Part shown: in pieces, positions 25,170 to 32,200 of the stretch
Layout: every line of letters begins with the position of its first letter
How positions within the stretch are numbered: position 1 is the stretch's first letter
Source: JAOPZW01 sp036379935
GTDB lineage: Bacteria > Actinomycetota > Thermoleophilia > Solirubrobacterales > Solirubrobacteraceae
Assembly: GCA_036379935.1 (NCBI GenBank)
Contig: DASVFT010000058.1
Span: 1 to 32,200 of the forward strand
DNA: 32,200 bases
Reading direction: 5' to 3'
The notes under the pieces: generated by a model
Told to the model about the DNA's origin: nothing
Seen by the model: the letters and a program-made list of their open reading frames with translations, nothing else
The model's database searches: none
Made by a program: the position numbers and the translations under genes

Positions 25170-26002
25170 GCGGCGACGGGCGCGACCGGCCGGTCGCGGG
25201 CGCGGAGCGGAGTGTCGAGGGGCGCCGTGCGCCGGTCGCGGGCGCGGAGCGGAGTCTCGAGGGGCGCCACGCGCTCGTCACCGGAGCGGGGCGGGGCCTG
25301 GGGCGCGGGGCCGCGCTGGCCCTGGCGGAGGCCGGCGCCGCGGTGACGCTGGTCTCGCGGACGAAGGCCGAGCTCATGGGCGTGGCCGTCGAGATCGAGG
25401 CGGCCGGCGGGCGCGCGTGGATCCAGGTCGCCGACGTGCGCCGGGAGGAGCAGGTGGAGCGGGTGGCGGCCGACGCCGACGCCGGGCCGGTCCCGGTCTC
25501 GATCCTCGTGACCGCGGCCGGCCTGAACCGGCCGGGGCCGACCGCCGACTACCCGACCGACGACTGGGACGTCCTCATGGACGTCAACCTGCGCGGCACC
25601 TTCCTCGCCTGCCGCGCGGTGGGACGCCGCCTGCTGGCGCGCGGCGCGAGCGGGCGCATCGTCACCGTGTCGTCGCAGATGGGCGTCGTGGGCTATCCCG
25701 GCCGCGCCGCGTACTGCGCGAGCAAGCACGCGGTCAACGGCCTCACCAAGGCCCTGGCGGTCGAATGGGCGCCGCACGGCATCGGCGTGAACGCCGTGGC
25801 GCCGACGTTCGTGCGCACGCCGATGACCGAGCCGATGCTGGCCGACCCCGCGTTCGCGGCCGAGGTGCGCCGGCGCCTGCCGGGCGGCGAGATCGCCACC
25901 GTCGAGGACGTCGCGGCGGCGATCGTCTACCTCGCCTCGGACCGCGCGCGCTCGGTCACCGGCCACATCCTCGCCGTCGACGGCGGCTGGACGGCATGGT
26001 GA
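25166..26002 (+). CDS. SDR family oxidoreductase
   Basis: 278 residues from GTG 25166, which overlaps the TGA of the HisD-like gene (GTGA), so the two are translationally coupled. Classical short-chain dehydrogenase: ALVTGAGRGLGRGAAL (cofactor loop TGxxxGxG), ILVTAAGLNRPG, VTVSSQMGVVGYPGRAAYCASKHAV with the catalytic Ser, Tyr and Lys (YCASK), GIGVNAVAPTFVRTPMT, and the C-terminal SVTGHILAVDGGWTAW. The fold begins at residue about 30; before it the protein carries a 14-residue tandem duplication. It probably oxidises a secondary alcohol or reduces a ketone in the same pathway as the HisD-like enzyme; NADP or NAD use is not decided by sequence. Confidence 0.9.
   Translation: MSGDGRDRPVAGAERSVEGRRAPVAGAERSLEGRHALVTGAGRGLGRGAALALAEAGAAVTLVSRTKAELMGVAVEIEAAGGRAWIQVADVRREEQVERVAADADAGPVPVSILVTAAGLNRPGPTADYPTDDWDVLMDVNLRGTFLACRAVGRRLLARGASGRIVTVSSQMGVVGYPGRAAYCASKHAVNGLTKALAVEWAPHGIGVNAVAPTFVRTPMTEPMLADPAFAAEVRRRLPGGEIATVEDVAAAIVYLASDRARSVTGHILAVDGGWTAW
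25190..25273 (+). repeat. In-frame 42-bp tandem duplication in the SDR gene
   Basis: Copy 1 is 25190-25231 and copy 2 is 25232-25273, identical at 39 of 42 positions. They encode PVAGAERSVEGRRA and PVAGAERSLEGRHA. Only copy 2 leads directly into the Rossmann strand (ALVTGAGRG), so copy 1 is the likely addition. The reading frame is kept. Confidence 0.8.
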
Positions 26003-26042
26003 GAGGCCAAGGACAGCGCCCGGTCCGCCATCCTGTCGGCGC

Positions 26043-26558
26043 ATGAGGGGCTACCTCGGCCTCGGCTCCAACGTCGGCGACCGTCGCGCGAACCTCCAGG
26101 CCGCCGTCGACGCGCTGCCCGACCACGGCGCGATAGTGCTGGCATGCTCGTCGACGTACGACACCGATCCGGTCGGCGAGATCCTCGACCAGCCGACGTT
26201 CCTCAACGCCTGCGTGCGCATCGAGACAGGGCTCGGTCCCGAGGAGCTGCTCGACTCCTGCAAGGCGATCGAGGCGCAGCTCGGCCGCGACCTGGAGGGC
26301 GGCATCCGCCATGCGCCACGGCCGATCGACGTCGACGTCCTGCTGCTCGGCGATCGCCCCTACGCCTCGGCGCGGCTGACCATCCCGCACCCGCAGGCCA
26401 CGAGCCGCCGCTTCGTCCTGATCCCGCTGCTCGAGCTCGACTTCGACCTGAGCACGCCCGACGGAACCCGCCTGCGCGACTGCCTCGCCGCCATGCCGCT
26501 CGACGAGGGCGTGCGCCGCGACGGCCCACCGCTGCGCCTGCCCACCCACAGCCCCTGA
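26043..26558 (+). CDS. folK: 6-hydroxymethyl-7,8-dihydropterin pyrophosphokinase
   Basis: 171 residues. It transfers diphosphate from ATP to 6-hydroxymethyl-dihydropterin, between the FolB and FolP steps. Landmarks: YLGLGSNVGDRRANLQAAVDAL (residues 4-25), STYDTDPVGEILDQPTFLNACVRIET, LLDSCKAIEAQLGRD, and RHAPRPIDVDVLLLGD with the two magnesium-binding Asp residues, then IPHPQATSRRFVLIPLLEL. The C-terminal about 35 residues are a polar tail. ATG 26043 fits the standard N-terminus. It is separated from folP-folB by the LacI/HisD/SDR cassette, although these genes are usually contiguous. It is convergent with the vapC gene six bases away. Confidence 0.96.
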   Translation: MRGYLGLGSNVGDRRANLQAAVDALPDHGAIVLACSSTYDTDPVGEILDQPTFLNACVRIETGLGPEELLDSCKAIEAQLGRDLEGGIRHAPRPIDVDVLLLGDRPYASARLTIPHPQATSRRFVLIPLLELDFDLSTPDGTRLRDCLAAMPLDEGVRRDGPPLRLPTHSP

Positions 26559-26564
26559 GACGCC

Positions 26565-26975
26565 CTACGCGCGAAGCGACGCGCCGTCCATCTCGATGCC
26601 GATGACGCGCGCCACGCGGTCCAGGTCCACGTCATGGGCGAGGACGGTCGCCTCGCGGCGCCAGGCGACCGCGGCGATCATGCAGTCGACCATCCCACGC
26701 GGCGTGACGCCGGCCGCGCGGCAGCGACGGTAGATCCTGCCGGCAGCGTCGAAGTCGCTCACCGCGTCGAAGGGCAGGAGCTCGAAGCGCCGCATCAGCC
26801 TGCGCAGATCCGCCTCTCGGCGGTCGTCGCGCGCGCCGGCCAACACCTCCATCACCACCGGCTCGGTCACCGCGACGCTGTCCGAGCCGTCGATGAGCGC
26901 GGCGAGGCGCTGGTCGACAGGGCTGTCGGTGCCCCGGTCGTACTCGACCCACGCCGACGTGTCGGCGAGGATCAC
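26565..26975 (-). CDS. vapC: VapC-type PIN domain ribonuclease toxin
   Basis: 136 residues. The PIN fold shows the acidic metal-binding quartet: Asp5 (ILADTSAWVEYDRG), Glu43 (TEPVVMEVLAGA), Asp97 (GMVDCMIAAVAW) and Asp115 (VLAHDVDLDRVA). Toxins of this class cleave tRNA or rRNA and are held in check by the partner antitoxin. Its ATG overlaps the TGA of the upstream antitoxin gene by four bases, the usual coupled arrangement. The last residues (GIEMDGASLRA) are short and polar. The module lies between folK and coaX. Confidence 0.93.
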   Translation of the reverse strand: MILADTSAWVEYDRGTDSPVDQRLAALIDGSDSVAVTEPVVMEVLAGARDDRREADLRRLMRRFELLPFDAVSDFDAAGRIYRRCRAAGVTPRGMVDCMIAAVAWRREATVLAHDVDLDRVARVIGIEMDGASLRA

Positions 26976-27178
26976 GCGTCCGGCGCGGCGTCGGCGGGCG
27001 GCTCGTCGATGGCGCGCGCTCCGCGCATCGCCAACGCTTCATCGCGCGTCATCGGCTGACCCGCGAGATATCGCAGGGCGAGGTCGACCGCTGCCGTCTT
27101 GGTGTGGACGCCGTAGCGGTCCATGATCGTCTGCACGTGGCCGTCGTCGATCTCGATGTTCGTGCGCACTCGGGTCAT
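26972..27178 (-). CDS. vapB: VapB-type antitoxin
   Basis: 68 residues. It begins MTRVRTNIEIDDGHVQTIMDRYGVHTKTAAVDLALRYL, the ribbon-helix-helix type DNA-binding N-terminus of the VapB/VapB45 family, whose consensus is TNIxID-L...M-xxG-xTK-xAVd-ALR. The Ala/Asp/Pro-rich C-terminal about 25 residues would wrap the toxin. It is too short to stand out in a frame scan, but the ATG at 27178 is well supported: a TACGAT box (complement of 27185-27190) lies six bases before it, so the mRNA is probably leaderless. It overlaps vapC by four bases. The nested inverted repeats over its start are the probable autoregulatory operator. Confidence 0.9.
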   Translation of the reverse strand: MTRVRTNIEIDDGHVQTIMDRYGVHTKTAAVDLALRYLAGQPMTRDEALAMRGARAIDEPPADAAPDA

Positions 27179-27216
27179 ACACCAATCGTACACCGTATGT
27201 GTGTAGTACGTGTATG
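27176..27216. promoter_or_regulatory. Nested inverted repeats over the vapB start: probable VapB operator
   Basis: Outer arms CATACAC (27176-27182) and GTGTATG (27210-27216); inner arms CGTACAC-type: CGTAC (27187-27191) with GTACG (27206-27210), and TACAC (27189-27193) with GTGTA (27201-27205). It is clearly AT-richer than its surroundings. It covers the vapB -10 box and lies just upstream of the TAGACT -10 box (27221-27226) of the divergent coaX gene. Confidence 0.6.
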
Positions 27217-27235
27217 GCGGTAGACTCGCGTCGCC

Positions 27236-27997
27236 ATGCTCCTGGTCGTCGACGTCGGCAACACCCAGACCCATTTCGGGACCTATCGCGACTCCGAGCT
27301 CGTCGAGCACTGGCGCTTCACCACCGTGCGCGACTCGACGGCCGACGAGCTCGGCGCCGTCCTGCGCAACCTGCTCGAGCTGCGCGGGATCGGGCTGGCG
27401 GACCTGGAGGCGTCGATCGTGTCGAGCACCGTCCCGCAGCTCCGGCCGGAGTGGGAGTCGATGGCCGCGCGCTACCTCGACCACGAGATGCTCGTCGTCG
27501 GCCCGGGCATGAAGACCGGGATGGCGCTGCGCTACGACAACCCGCGCGAGATCGGGCCCGACCGGCTCGTCAACGCGGTGGCCGCGTACGACAAGGTCCA
27601 CGGCGCCTGCGTGGTCGTCGACTTCGGCACCGCGCTGACCTTCGATCCGGTCTCGGCCGAGGGCGAGTACCTCGGCGGCATCATCGCCCCGGGCGTCGAG
27701 ATCTCGATCGAGGCGCTGACCAACCGCGCCGCGGCGCTGCCCAAGATCGACCTCGCGCCGCCCCGCTCGCTCATCGGCAAGACCACGGTGGACGCCATCC
27801 GCAGCGGCGTGGTCTACGGCTACGCCGGCCAGGTCGACGGCATCCTGCGCCGCCTGCGTGCCGAGATGGGCGACATCGAGACGATCGCCACCGGCGGCCT
27901 GGCCGAGCACATCGTGCCCTTCACGGAGGAGATCGACGAGACGGACGACCTGCTGACGCTGACCGGCCTACGCTTGTTGCATGAGCGCAACGCCTGA
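27236..27997 (+). CDS. coaX: Type III pantothenate kinase
   Basis: 253 residues. It phosphorylates pantothenate, the first step of coenzyme A synthesis. ASKHA-superfamily motifs: LLVVDVGNTQTHFGTY (phosphate 1, residues 2-17), GPDRLVNAVAAYDKVHGACVVVDFGTALTFDPVSAEGEYLGGIIAPG (the GPDR and DFGTA motifs characteristic of CoaX), and ATGGLAEHI near the C-terminus. The residues expected for catalysis are present. A TAGACT box at 27221-27226 lies nine bases before ATG 27236, with no ribosome-binding site. dus overlaps the end by 17 bases. Its promoter region is shared with vapBC, so antitoxin binding could influence expression of this housekeeping gene. Confidence 0.96.
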   Translation: MLLVVDVGNTQTHFGTYRDSELVEHWRFTTVRDSTADELGAVLRNLLELRGIGLADLEASIVSSTVPQLRPEWESMAARYLDHEMLVVGPGMKTGMALRYDNPREIGPDRLVNAVAAYDKVHGACVVVDFGTALTFDPVSAEGEYLGGIIAPGVEISIEALTNRAAALPKIDLAPPRSLIGKTTVDAIRSGVVYGYAGQVDGILRRLRAEMGDIETIATGGLAEHIVPFTEEIDETDDLLTLTGLRLLHERNA

Positions 27998-28982
27998 GCT
28001 CGCCACGCCGTGGCGGATCGGCCCGGTGACGATCGCCAACCGGGTCGTCCTCGCCCCGCTCGCCGGGATCGGCAACTGGTTCGTGCGCCTCCAGGCCAAG
28101 CGCTACGGGGCGGGGCTGGCCGTGTCGGAGATGGTCTCGAGCTTCGCCGTCCACCACCGCAACGAGAAGACGCTGCGCGAGCTCCTGCGCATCCATCCCG
28201 ACGAGCGCGCGCGCGGACCGATCTCGATCCAGCTCTTCGGCCAGGATCCCGAGGTCATGCGCTCGGCGGCGGCCACCGTCGCCGCGCGCGGAGCCGACCT
28301 CATCGACCTCAACATGGGCTGCCCCGTGCCCAAGGTGTGCAAGACGGGCGCGGGCGCGGCGCTGCTCAAGGACCCCGACACGGCGGTGGCCGTGGCGCGC
28401 GCCGCCCGCGAGGGCTCGGGGCTGCCGGTCACCGTCAAGCTGCGCTCCGGCCAGCGGCCGGGGGAGACCGACGGCTACGAGCTGGCCCACCGCCTGGTCC
28501 ACGACGCCGGGGTCAGCGCCATCGGCTTCCATCCGCGCAGCGCAGCGGTCCACCACAAGGGCGAGCCCGACTACGACCTCGCCGCGCGGCTGGTCGCCTC
28601 GCTCGACGCGCCGGTCGTCCTGACCGGCGGGCTGCGCACGCCGCAGGCCATCCGGACGGCGCACGAGCGCACGGGCGCCGCCGCGGTCATGCTTGCGCGC
28701 GGCGCGCTCGGCAACCCGTGGCTCTTCGAGCAGGTGCTGGGCACCCGCGCCGCGGAGCCCACGCGCGAGGAGGTCCTGGCCGAGCTTCACTGGGTCATGG
28801 ACCGTGCCGTCGAGCACCTCGGGCCGGAGCGCGGGGCGCGCTACCTGCGCAAGTTCTACCCGTGGTACCTGGACCGCCTCGACGCCTCAAAAACGGTGCA
28901 GCGCGCGCTGCAGGAGACGGCCACCGTGGCCGAGGCCAGAGCGGTCCTCGACGGGCTGGACGGGCTCGCGGCCGCCGCGTAG
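27981..28982 (+). CDS. dus: tRNA-dihydrouridine synthase (DusB type)
   Basis: 333 residues. An FMN-dependent TIM barrel that reduces uridines in tRNA. Landmarks: NRVVLAPLAGIGNWFVRL, GLAVSEMVSS, ISIQLFGQDPEVM, LIDLNMGCPVPKVCKTGAGAALLKDP with catalytic Cys120, VTVKLRSGQ, IGFHPRSAAVHHKGEPDYDL, VVLTGGLRTPQAI and MLARGALGNPWLF, followed by the C-terminal helical domain (YLRKFYPWYL...TVQRALQ). The order matches DusB/NifR3 proteins. A TACGCT box at 27969-27974 is six bases before ATG 27981, inside coaX, so a second promoter is possible in addition to cotranscription. The greA gene follows with a promoter and hairpin between. Confidence 0.95.
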   Translation: MSATPELATPWRIGPVTIANRVVLAPLAGIGNWFVRLQAKRYGAGLAVSEMVSSFAVHHRNEKTLRELLRIHPDERARGPISIQLFGQDPEVMRSAAATVAARGADLIDLNMGCPVPKVCKTGAGAALLKDPDTAVAVARAAREGSGLPVTVKLRSGQRPGETDGYELAHRLVHDAGVSAIGFHPRSAAVHHKGEPDYDLAARLVASLDAPVVLTGGLRTPQAIRTAHERTGAAAVMLARGALGNPWLFEQVLGTRAAEPTREEVLAELHWVMDRAVEHLGPERGARYLRKFYPWYLDRLDASKTVQRALQETATVAEARAVLDGLDGLAAAA

Positions 28983-28990
28983 CACGGCGC

Positions 28991-29048
28991 TATACTGCCC
29001 CGCTCGTCACGCCACGCCGCCGCTGCGCACCCCCGCCGCCGAGCGGGG
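28991..29048 (+). promoter_or_regulatory. -10 box and 9-bp hairpin in the greA leader
   Basis: TATACT (28991-28996) is a near-perfect -10 box, but no -35 is seen. A 9-bp perfect stem CCCCGCTCG (28998-29006) / CGAGCGGGG (29040-29048) with a 33-base loop follows, and then TTTCGTGTGTCT. The hairpin could end dus transcripts or form the 5' end of the greA leader (about 90 bases). The rest of 28983-29093 holds no gene. Confidence 0.45.
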
Positions 29049-29093
29049 TTTCGTGTGTCTCCGGCGGCCCGCAACCCACCATCCACCACGCCC

Positions 29094-29573
29094 ATGCCCA
29101 AGGACGTCATCCTCACCCCCGAAGGTCTCGAGAAGCTCCAGCGCGAGCTCGACGACCTGCAGACGAACAAGCGTCGCGAGGTGGCCGAGCGGATCAAGGA
29201 AGCCCGCGAGTTCGGCGACATCTCCGAGAACTCCGAGTACGACGACGCCAAGAACGAGCAGATGATGCTCGAGCAGAAGATCGCGCAGCTCGAGGAGCGG
29301 CTGCGCTCCGCGCAGGTCATCGATGCGTCGGAGCTGTCGACCGACCTCGTGCGCGTGGGCGTCACGGTCAACGTCAAGGACGAGAAGACGGGCGACAGCG
29401 ACAAGTACACGATCGTCGGCTCCGCCGAGGCCAACCCCTCGGAGAAGAAGCTGTCCAACGAGTCGCCGGTCGGCAAGGCGCTCATCGGCCACAAGCGCGG
29501 CGACACCGTCGACGTGGCCCTGCCCAACGGCAAGAAGCGCAAGCTCAAGATCACCAAGATCGACGTCGCGTAG
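29094..29573 (+). CDS. greA: Transcription elongation factor GreA
   Basis: 159 residues from ATG 29094. It rescues backtracked RNA polymerase by stimulating transcript cleavage through the secondary channel. The N-terminal coiled coil (ILTPEGLEKLQRELDDLQTNKRREVAERIKEAREFGDISENSEYDDAKNEQ) carries the acidic tip residues Asp and Glu in FGDISENSEY that coordinate the second magnesium. The C-terminal FKBP-like domain runs VGVTVNVKDEKTGD...YTIVGSAEANPSEKKLSNESPVGKALIGHKRGDTVDVALPNG. An upstream ATG at 29055 would add 13 atypical residues and is unlikely. lysS follows after eight bases. Confidence 0.97.
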   Translation: MPKDVILTPEGLEKLQRELDDLQTNKRREVAERIKEAREFGDISENSEYDDAKNEQMMLEQKIAQLEERLRSAQVIDASELSTDLVRVGVTVNVKDEKTGDSDKYTIVGSAEANPSEKKLSNESPVGKALIGHKRGDTVDVALPNGKKRKLKITKIDVA

Positions 29574-29581
29574 AGGCCCGC

Positions 29582-31036
29582 GTGGCCGACGAAGGCTCCG
29601 AGCTTCTCGCGGCGCGGCGCGCCAAGCTCGAGCGCCTTCGCGACGACGGCATCGAGCCGTTTCCGCACGCGTATCCGGGCGTCCAACCGGTGAGCGCCGT
29701 CCACGCCGCGCACGCCGACCTGCCCGCGGGCGAGGACTCCGACGCGCGCTACCGCGTGGCCGGACGCCTGCACGCGCGCCGCGGGCAGGGCCGCATGGCC
29801 TTCCTCGACCTCGACGACCGCTCGGGGCGCATCCAGCTCCAGGCCAAGGTCGACGTGCTGGGCGAGGAGCGCATGGGGCGCCTGCTCGAGCTCGACCTCG
29901 GCGACATCGTTGGCATCGACGGCCAGGCCTTCCGTTCCAAGCGCGGCGAGCTGTCGCTGCGCGTGGAGGACTTCGCGCTGCTCGCCAAGAGCCTTCGCCC
30001 CCCGCCCGACAAGTTCCACGGCCTGCACGACGTCGAGACGCGCTACCGCCATCGCGAGTTGGACCTGATCGCCAATGAGGAGGCGCGTGAGGTGTTCGTC
30101 ACCCGCGCGAAGGTGATCACGGCGATGCGCCGCTACCTGGACGCCGAGGGGTTCGTCGAGGTCGAGACGCCGGTGCTCCAGCCGCTCTACGGCGGGGCGC
30201 TGGCGCGGCCGTTCGTCACGCACCACAACGTGCTCGATCGCGACCTCTACCTGCGGATCGCCACCGAGCTCTACCTCAAGCGCCTGATCGTGGGCGGTCT
30301 CGAGAGGGTCTACGAGCTGGGCAAGGACTTCCGCAACGAGGGCGTGTCGTTCAAGCACAACCCCGAGTTCACGATGCTCGAGTGGTACGAGGCGTACGCC
30401 GACTACGAGTCGACCGCGGCGCGCCTGGAGGCGCTCATGCGCGAGGTCGCGCAGGCGGTGAGCTACGCCGGCGAAATCGACTTCGAGTCGCCGTGGCAGC
30501 GCCTCACGTTCGTCGGCGCGATCGAGGAGGCCACGGGCATCGACGTCGGCGCGATCCGCGACCGCGATGCGCTCGAGGCCGCCATCCGCGAGCGCGGCCT
30601 CGACCTGCCGACCGACGGGCTCAGCTGGCCCCAGCTCGTCGACGACCTCCTCTCCAAGTACGTCGAGCCCAGGCTGGAGCAGCCGACGATCGTCATGGAC
30701 TACCCGGTCGAGCTGTCGCCGTTCGCCAAGGCCCATCGCTCCAAGCCGGGGCTGGTCGAGCGCTTCGAGGCCTTCGCCGGCGGGATGGAGATCGCCAACG
30801 CCTTCACCGAGCTCAACGATCCCGACGTGCAGCGCGAGCGCTTCGAGGCGCAGGCGCGCTACGCGGCCGAGGGCGACGACGACGCCCAGCCCTACGACGA
30901 GGCCTTCGTGCAGGCCCTCGAGCAGGGCATGCCGCCGACCGGCGGCATCGGGGTGGGGATCGACCGCGTCGTCATGCTCCTCACCGGGCGGCGCTCGCTG
31001 CGGGAGGTCGTCCTCTTCCCGGCCATGCGCGACTAG
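29582..31036 (+). CDS. lysS: Lysyl-tRNA synthetase, class II
   Basis: 484 residues from GTG 29582. It charges tRNA(Lys). An N-terminal OB-fold anticodon-binding domain (about 55-150; VAGRLHARRGQGRMAFLDLDDRSGRIQL) is followed by the class II catalytic core: motif 1 GFVEVETPVLQPLYGGALARPF, motif 2 FRNEGVSFKHNPEFTMLEWYEAYADY, and motif 3 GGIGVGIDRVVMLLTGRRSLREVVLFP. The segment YPVELSPFAK and the ELNDPDVQRERF segment are typical of LysRS. Length is normal. It lies eight bases after greA, an arrangement common in actinobacteria, so the two are probably cotranscribed. Confidence 0.97.
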   Translation: MADEGSELLAARRAKLERLRDDGIEPFPHAYPGVQPVSAVHAAHADLPAGEDSDARYRVAGRLHARRGQGRMAFLDLDDRSGRIQLQAKVDVLGEERMGRLLELDLGDIVGIDGQAFRSKRGELSLRVEDFALLAKSLRPPPDKFHGLHDVETRYRHRELDLIANEEAREVFVTRAKVITAMRRYLDAEGFVEVETPVLQPLYGGALARPFVTHHNVLDRDLYLRIATELYLKRLIVGGLERVYELGKDFRNEGVSFKHNPEFTMLEWYEAYADYESTAARLEALMREVAQAVSYAGEIDFESPWQRLTFVGAIEEATGIDVGAIRDRDALEAAIRERGLDLPTDGLSWPQLVDDLLSKYVEPRLEQPTIVMDYPVELSPFAKAHRSKPGLVERFEAFAGGMEIANAFTELNDPDVQRERFEAQARYAAEGDDDAQPYDEAFVQALEQGMPPTGGIGVGIDRVVMLLTGRRSLREVVLFPAMRD

Positions 31037-31074
31037 CGCCCGCACCTGCTTCGGTGATCCTGCGCTGATCCGCC

Positions 31075-31103
31075 GCCCCGCTCACCCGCGCCCCGCTCAC
31101 CCG
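31075..31103 (+). repeat. 14-bp direct repeat after lysS
   Basis: GCCCCGCTCACCCG at 31075-31088 and again at 31090-31103 (15-bp period). It lies in the 100-bp gap between lysS and the lipoprotein hydrolase gene, where I see no clear promoter or terminator. It is probably a small slippage duplication. Confidence 0.6.
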
Positions 31104-31136
31104 GGCTCCGCACGCGGCGCGTGAGATCCTTCGCGC

Positions 31137-32200
31137 GTGTGCAGGGCGGCCCTCACCGGTGCCGTGCTCGCCGCCGTGCTGGCCGCGTGCGGCGGGGCGC
31201 GCACCGCCGCTCCGGCAGCGCGCCTGACCGGCTCCGAACCGTGCCGGCACGCGCGCGGCTTCACGTGCTCGACGCTGCGGGTGCCGCTCGACCACGGCGG
31301 GCGCGTGCCCGGCACCGTCGACCTTCGCGTGGCCGCCGCCGACAACGCCGACGCGCCGCGCGGCGTTCTGGTCGTCCTCACCGGCGGCCCGGGCCAGGGC
31401 GGGGTCGACTACGTGCCCCGCGTGCGCGCGCGCATGCGCGCCGTCCTGCGCGCGTACCGGCTGGTGATGCTCGACCAGCGCGGCACGGGCGCCGGAGCGC
31501 TGCGCTGCCCGGCGCTCCAGCGCGCGGTCGGGACCTCGGACCTCACCGTCCCGCCCAAGGGCGCCGTCGAGGCCTGCGCACGCCAGATCGGTCCCGCCCG
31601 GCGCTTCTACTCCACGGCCGACACCGTCGCCGACCTGGAGATGCTCCGCGCGGCGCTCGGCGCCGACAAGCTCACCCTCGACGGCACCTCCTACGGCACG
31701 TTCGTCGCCGAGCGCTTCGCGATCGCCCATCCCGACCGGGTGGCGCGCCTGGTGCTCGACTCCGTCGTGCCGGCCGCCAGCCTTGACGGCCTCGAGGTCG
31801 ACGGCATGCACGAGACCGCGCGCGTGCTGCGGTCGGTGTGCCGCGCGCAGCGGTGCCCGGGCGACCCGGCCGCGGACCTCGCCGCCGTCGTGCGCGCGCG
31901 TCACGATGGTCCTGAGCTCTACGACACGCTGGTGGCGATGAGCGTCGGCGCGCCGTCGTTCCCCGGCGTGCTCGCCGCGCTGCGCGCCGCCCGGCGAGGG
32001 GACGCGCAGCGGCTGGAGAGGATCGTTCGCGGCGTGCGCCGGGCCCAGCGCGCGCCGGCGGAGGTGCTCAGCCAGGGGCTGCACGCCGCCACGCTCTGCG
32101 CCGACCTGCGACCGCCCTGGGGCGACGCCGCCGCACCGAGGGCCGGCCGCGAGGCCGCGCTGCGGCGCGCCGCCGCGGGCGTCGATCCCGCGCCGTGGGG
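31137..32200 (+). CDS. Lipoprotein alpha/beta-hydrolase (TAP-like), 3' end outside the window
   Basis: At least 354 residues, cut by the window edge. From GTG 31137 there is a short signal peptide with a lipobox (LAAC, lipidated Cys18). The alpha/beta-hydrolase core follows: oxyanion segment LTGGPGQGG (about 81-89), LVMLDQRGTGAG, the nucleophile elbow GTSYG with Ser185, then HPDRVARLVLDSVVP. These match tripeptidyl-aminopeptidase-type secreted hydrolases of actinobacteria, which act on peptides or esters outside the membrane; the substrate is not known. Cys residues after the lipobox (at 36, 44 and 124) could form disulfides. The catalytic Asp and His would be beyond the window. The GATCCT at 31125-31130 is a weak candidate -10. 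Confidence 0.85.
   Translation, partial: MCRAALTGAVLAAVLAACGGARTAAPAARLTGSEPCRHARGFTCSTLRVPLDHGGRVPGTVDLRVAAADNADAPRGVLVVLTGGPGQGGVDYVPRVRARMRAVLRAYRLVMLDQRGTGAGALRCPALQRAVGTSDLTVPPKGAVEACARQIGPARRFYSTADTVADLEMLRAALGADKLTLDGTSYGTFVAERFAIAHPDRVARLVLDSVVPAASLDGLEVDGMHETARVLRSVCRAQRCPGDPAADLAAVVRARHDGPELYDTLVAMSVGAPSFPGVLAALRAARRGDAQRLERIVRGVRRAQRAPAEVLSQGLHAATLCADLRPPWGDAAAPRAGREAALRRAAAGVDPAPW

Overview
The window is very GC-rich (by eye about 70% or more) and densely coded on both strands, with GTG starts and G/C-ending codons. The gene block tilS-hpt-ftsH ... folP-folB ... folK ... coaX-dus-greA-lysS is a conserved actinobacterial housekeeping order. Together with the compact gene ends and the inverted-order 3-hydroxyacyl-CoA dehydrogenase/enoyl-CoA hydratase, this suggests a deep-branching actinomycete, probably Thermoleophilia/Solirubrobacterales. 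That placement is inference, because no rRNA or tRNA gene is visible.

Layout. 1-3.7 kb: a PadR regulator with a one-base-overlapping SRPBCC protein, then a bifunctional fatty-acid beta-oxidation enzyme overlapped by a SIRT5-type sirtuin. 3.7-8.6 kb, minus strand: an APC-family amino-acid permease, an unrecognised conserved-looking protein, and a large secreted cell-wall protein (MltB-type lytic transglycosylase, zinc-site-lacking LytM/M23 domain, M15-like peptidase). 8.9-10.4 kb: two small phasin-like coiled-coil proteins flanking a nucleoside phosphorylase on the opposite strand. 10.4-14.3 kb: a strong promoter and a candidate structured leader RNA, then tilS, hpt and ftsH. 14.5-21.4 kb, accessory: a DUF4031 protein; an amino-sugar catabolic operon (GntR/UTRA regulator with two operators, frameshifted nagA, double-SIS glucosamine-6-phosphate deaminase); a TPR-LuxR regulator with a cupin; and an MFS exporter. 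21.6-31.0 kb: folate and pantothenate housekeeping genes (folP, folB, folK, coaX, dus, greA, lysS), interrupted by a LacI / HisD-paralogue / SDR cassette and by a VapBC toxin-antitoxin pair. The window ends inside a lipoprotein alpha/beta-hydrolase.

How the parts work together. folP, folB and folK supply tetrahydrofolate, although folE is not in its usual place. The nag operon converts N-acetylglucosamine-6-phosphate to fructose-6-phosphate under GntR control. The LacI-HisD-SDR cassette looks like a sugar- or polyol-type catabolic unit with one operator on top of the promoter. Three patterns cut across the genes: three convergent gene pairs share a single palindromic CTAG as both stop codons; at least 13 of about 33 start codons have a TANNNT -10 box 6-10 bases upstream, a leaderless-mRNA signature; and several short direct duplications lie at gene ends. 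I see no CRISPR array, insertion sequence, tRNA or rRNA, and no gene-free stretch longer than 300 bases. The longest gaps are 8645-8935 and 10379-10662; both hold regulatory structure described below.
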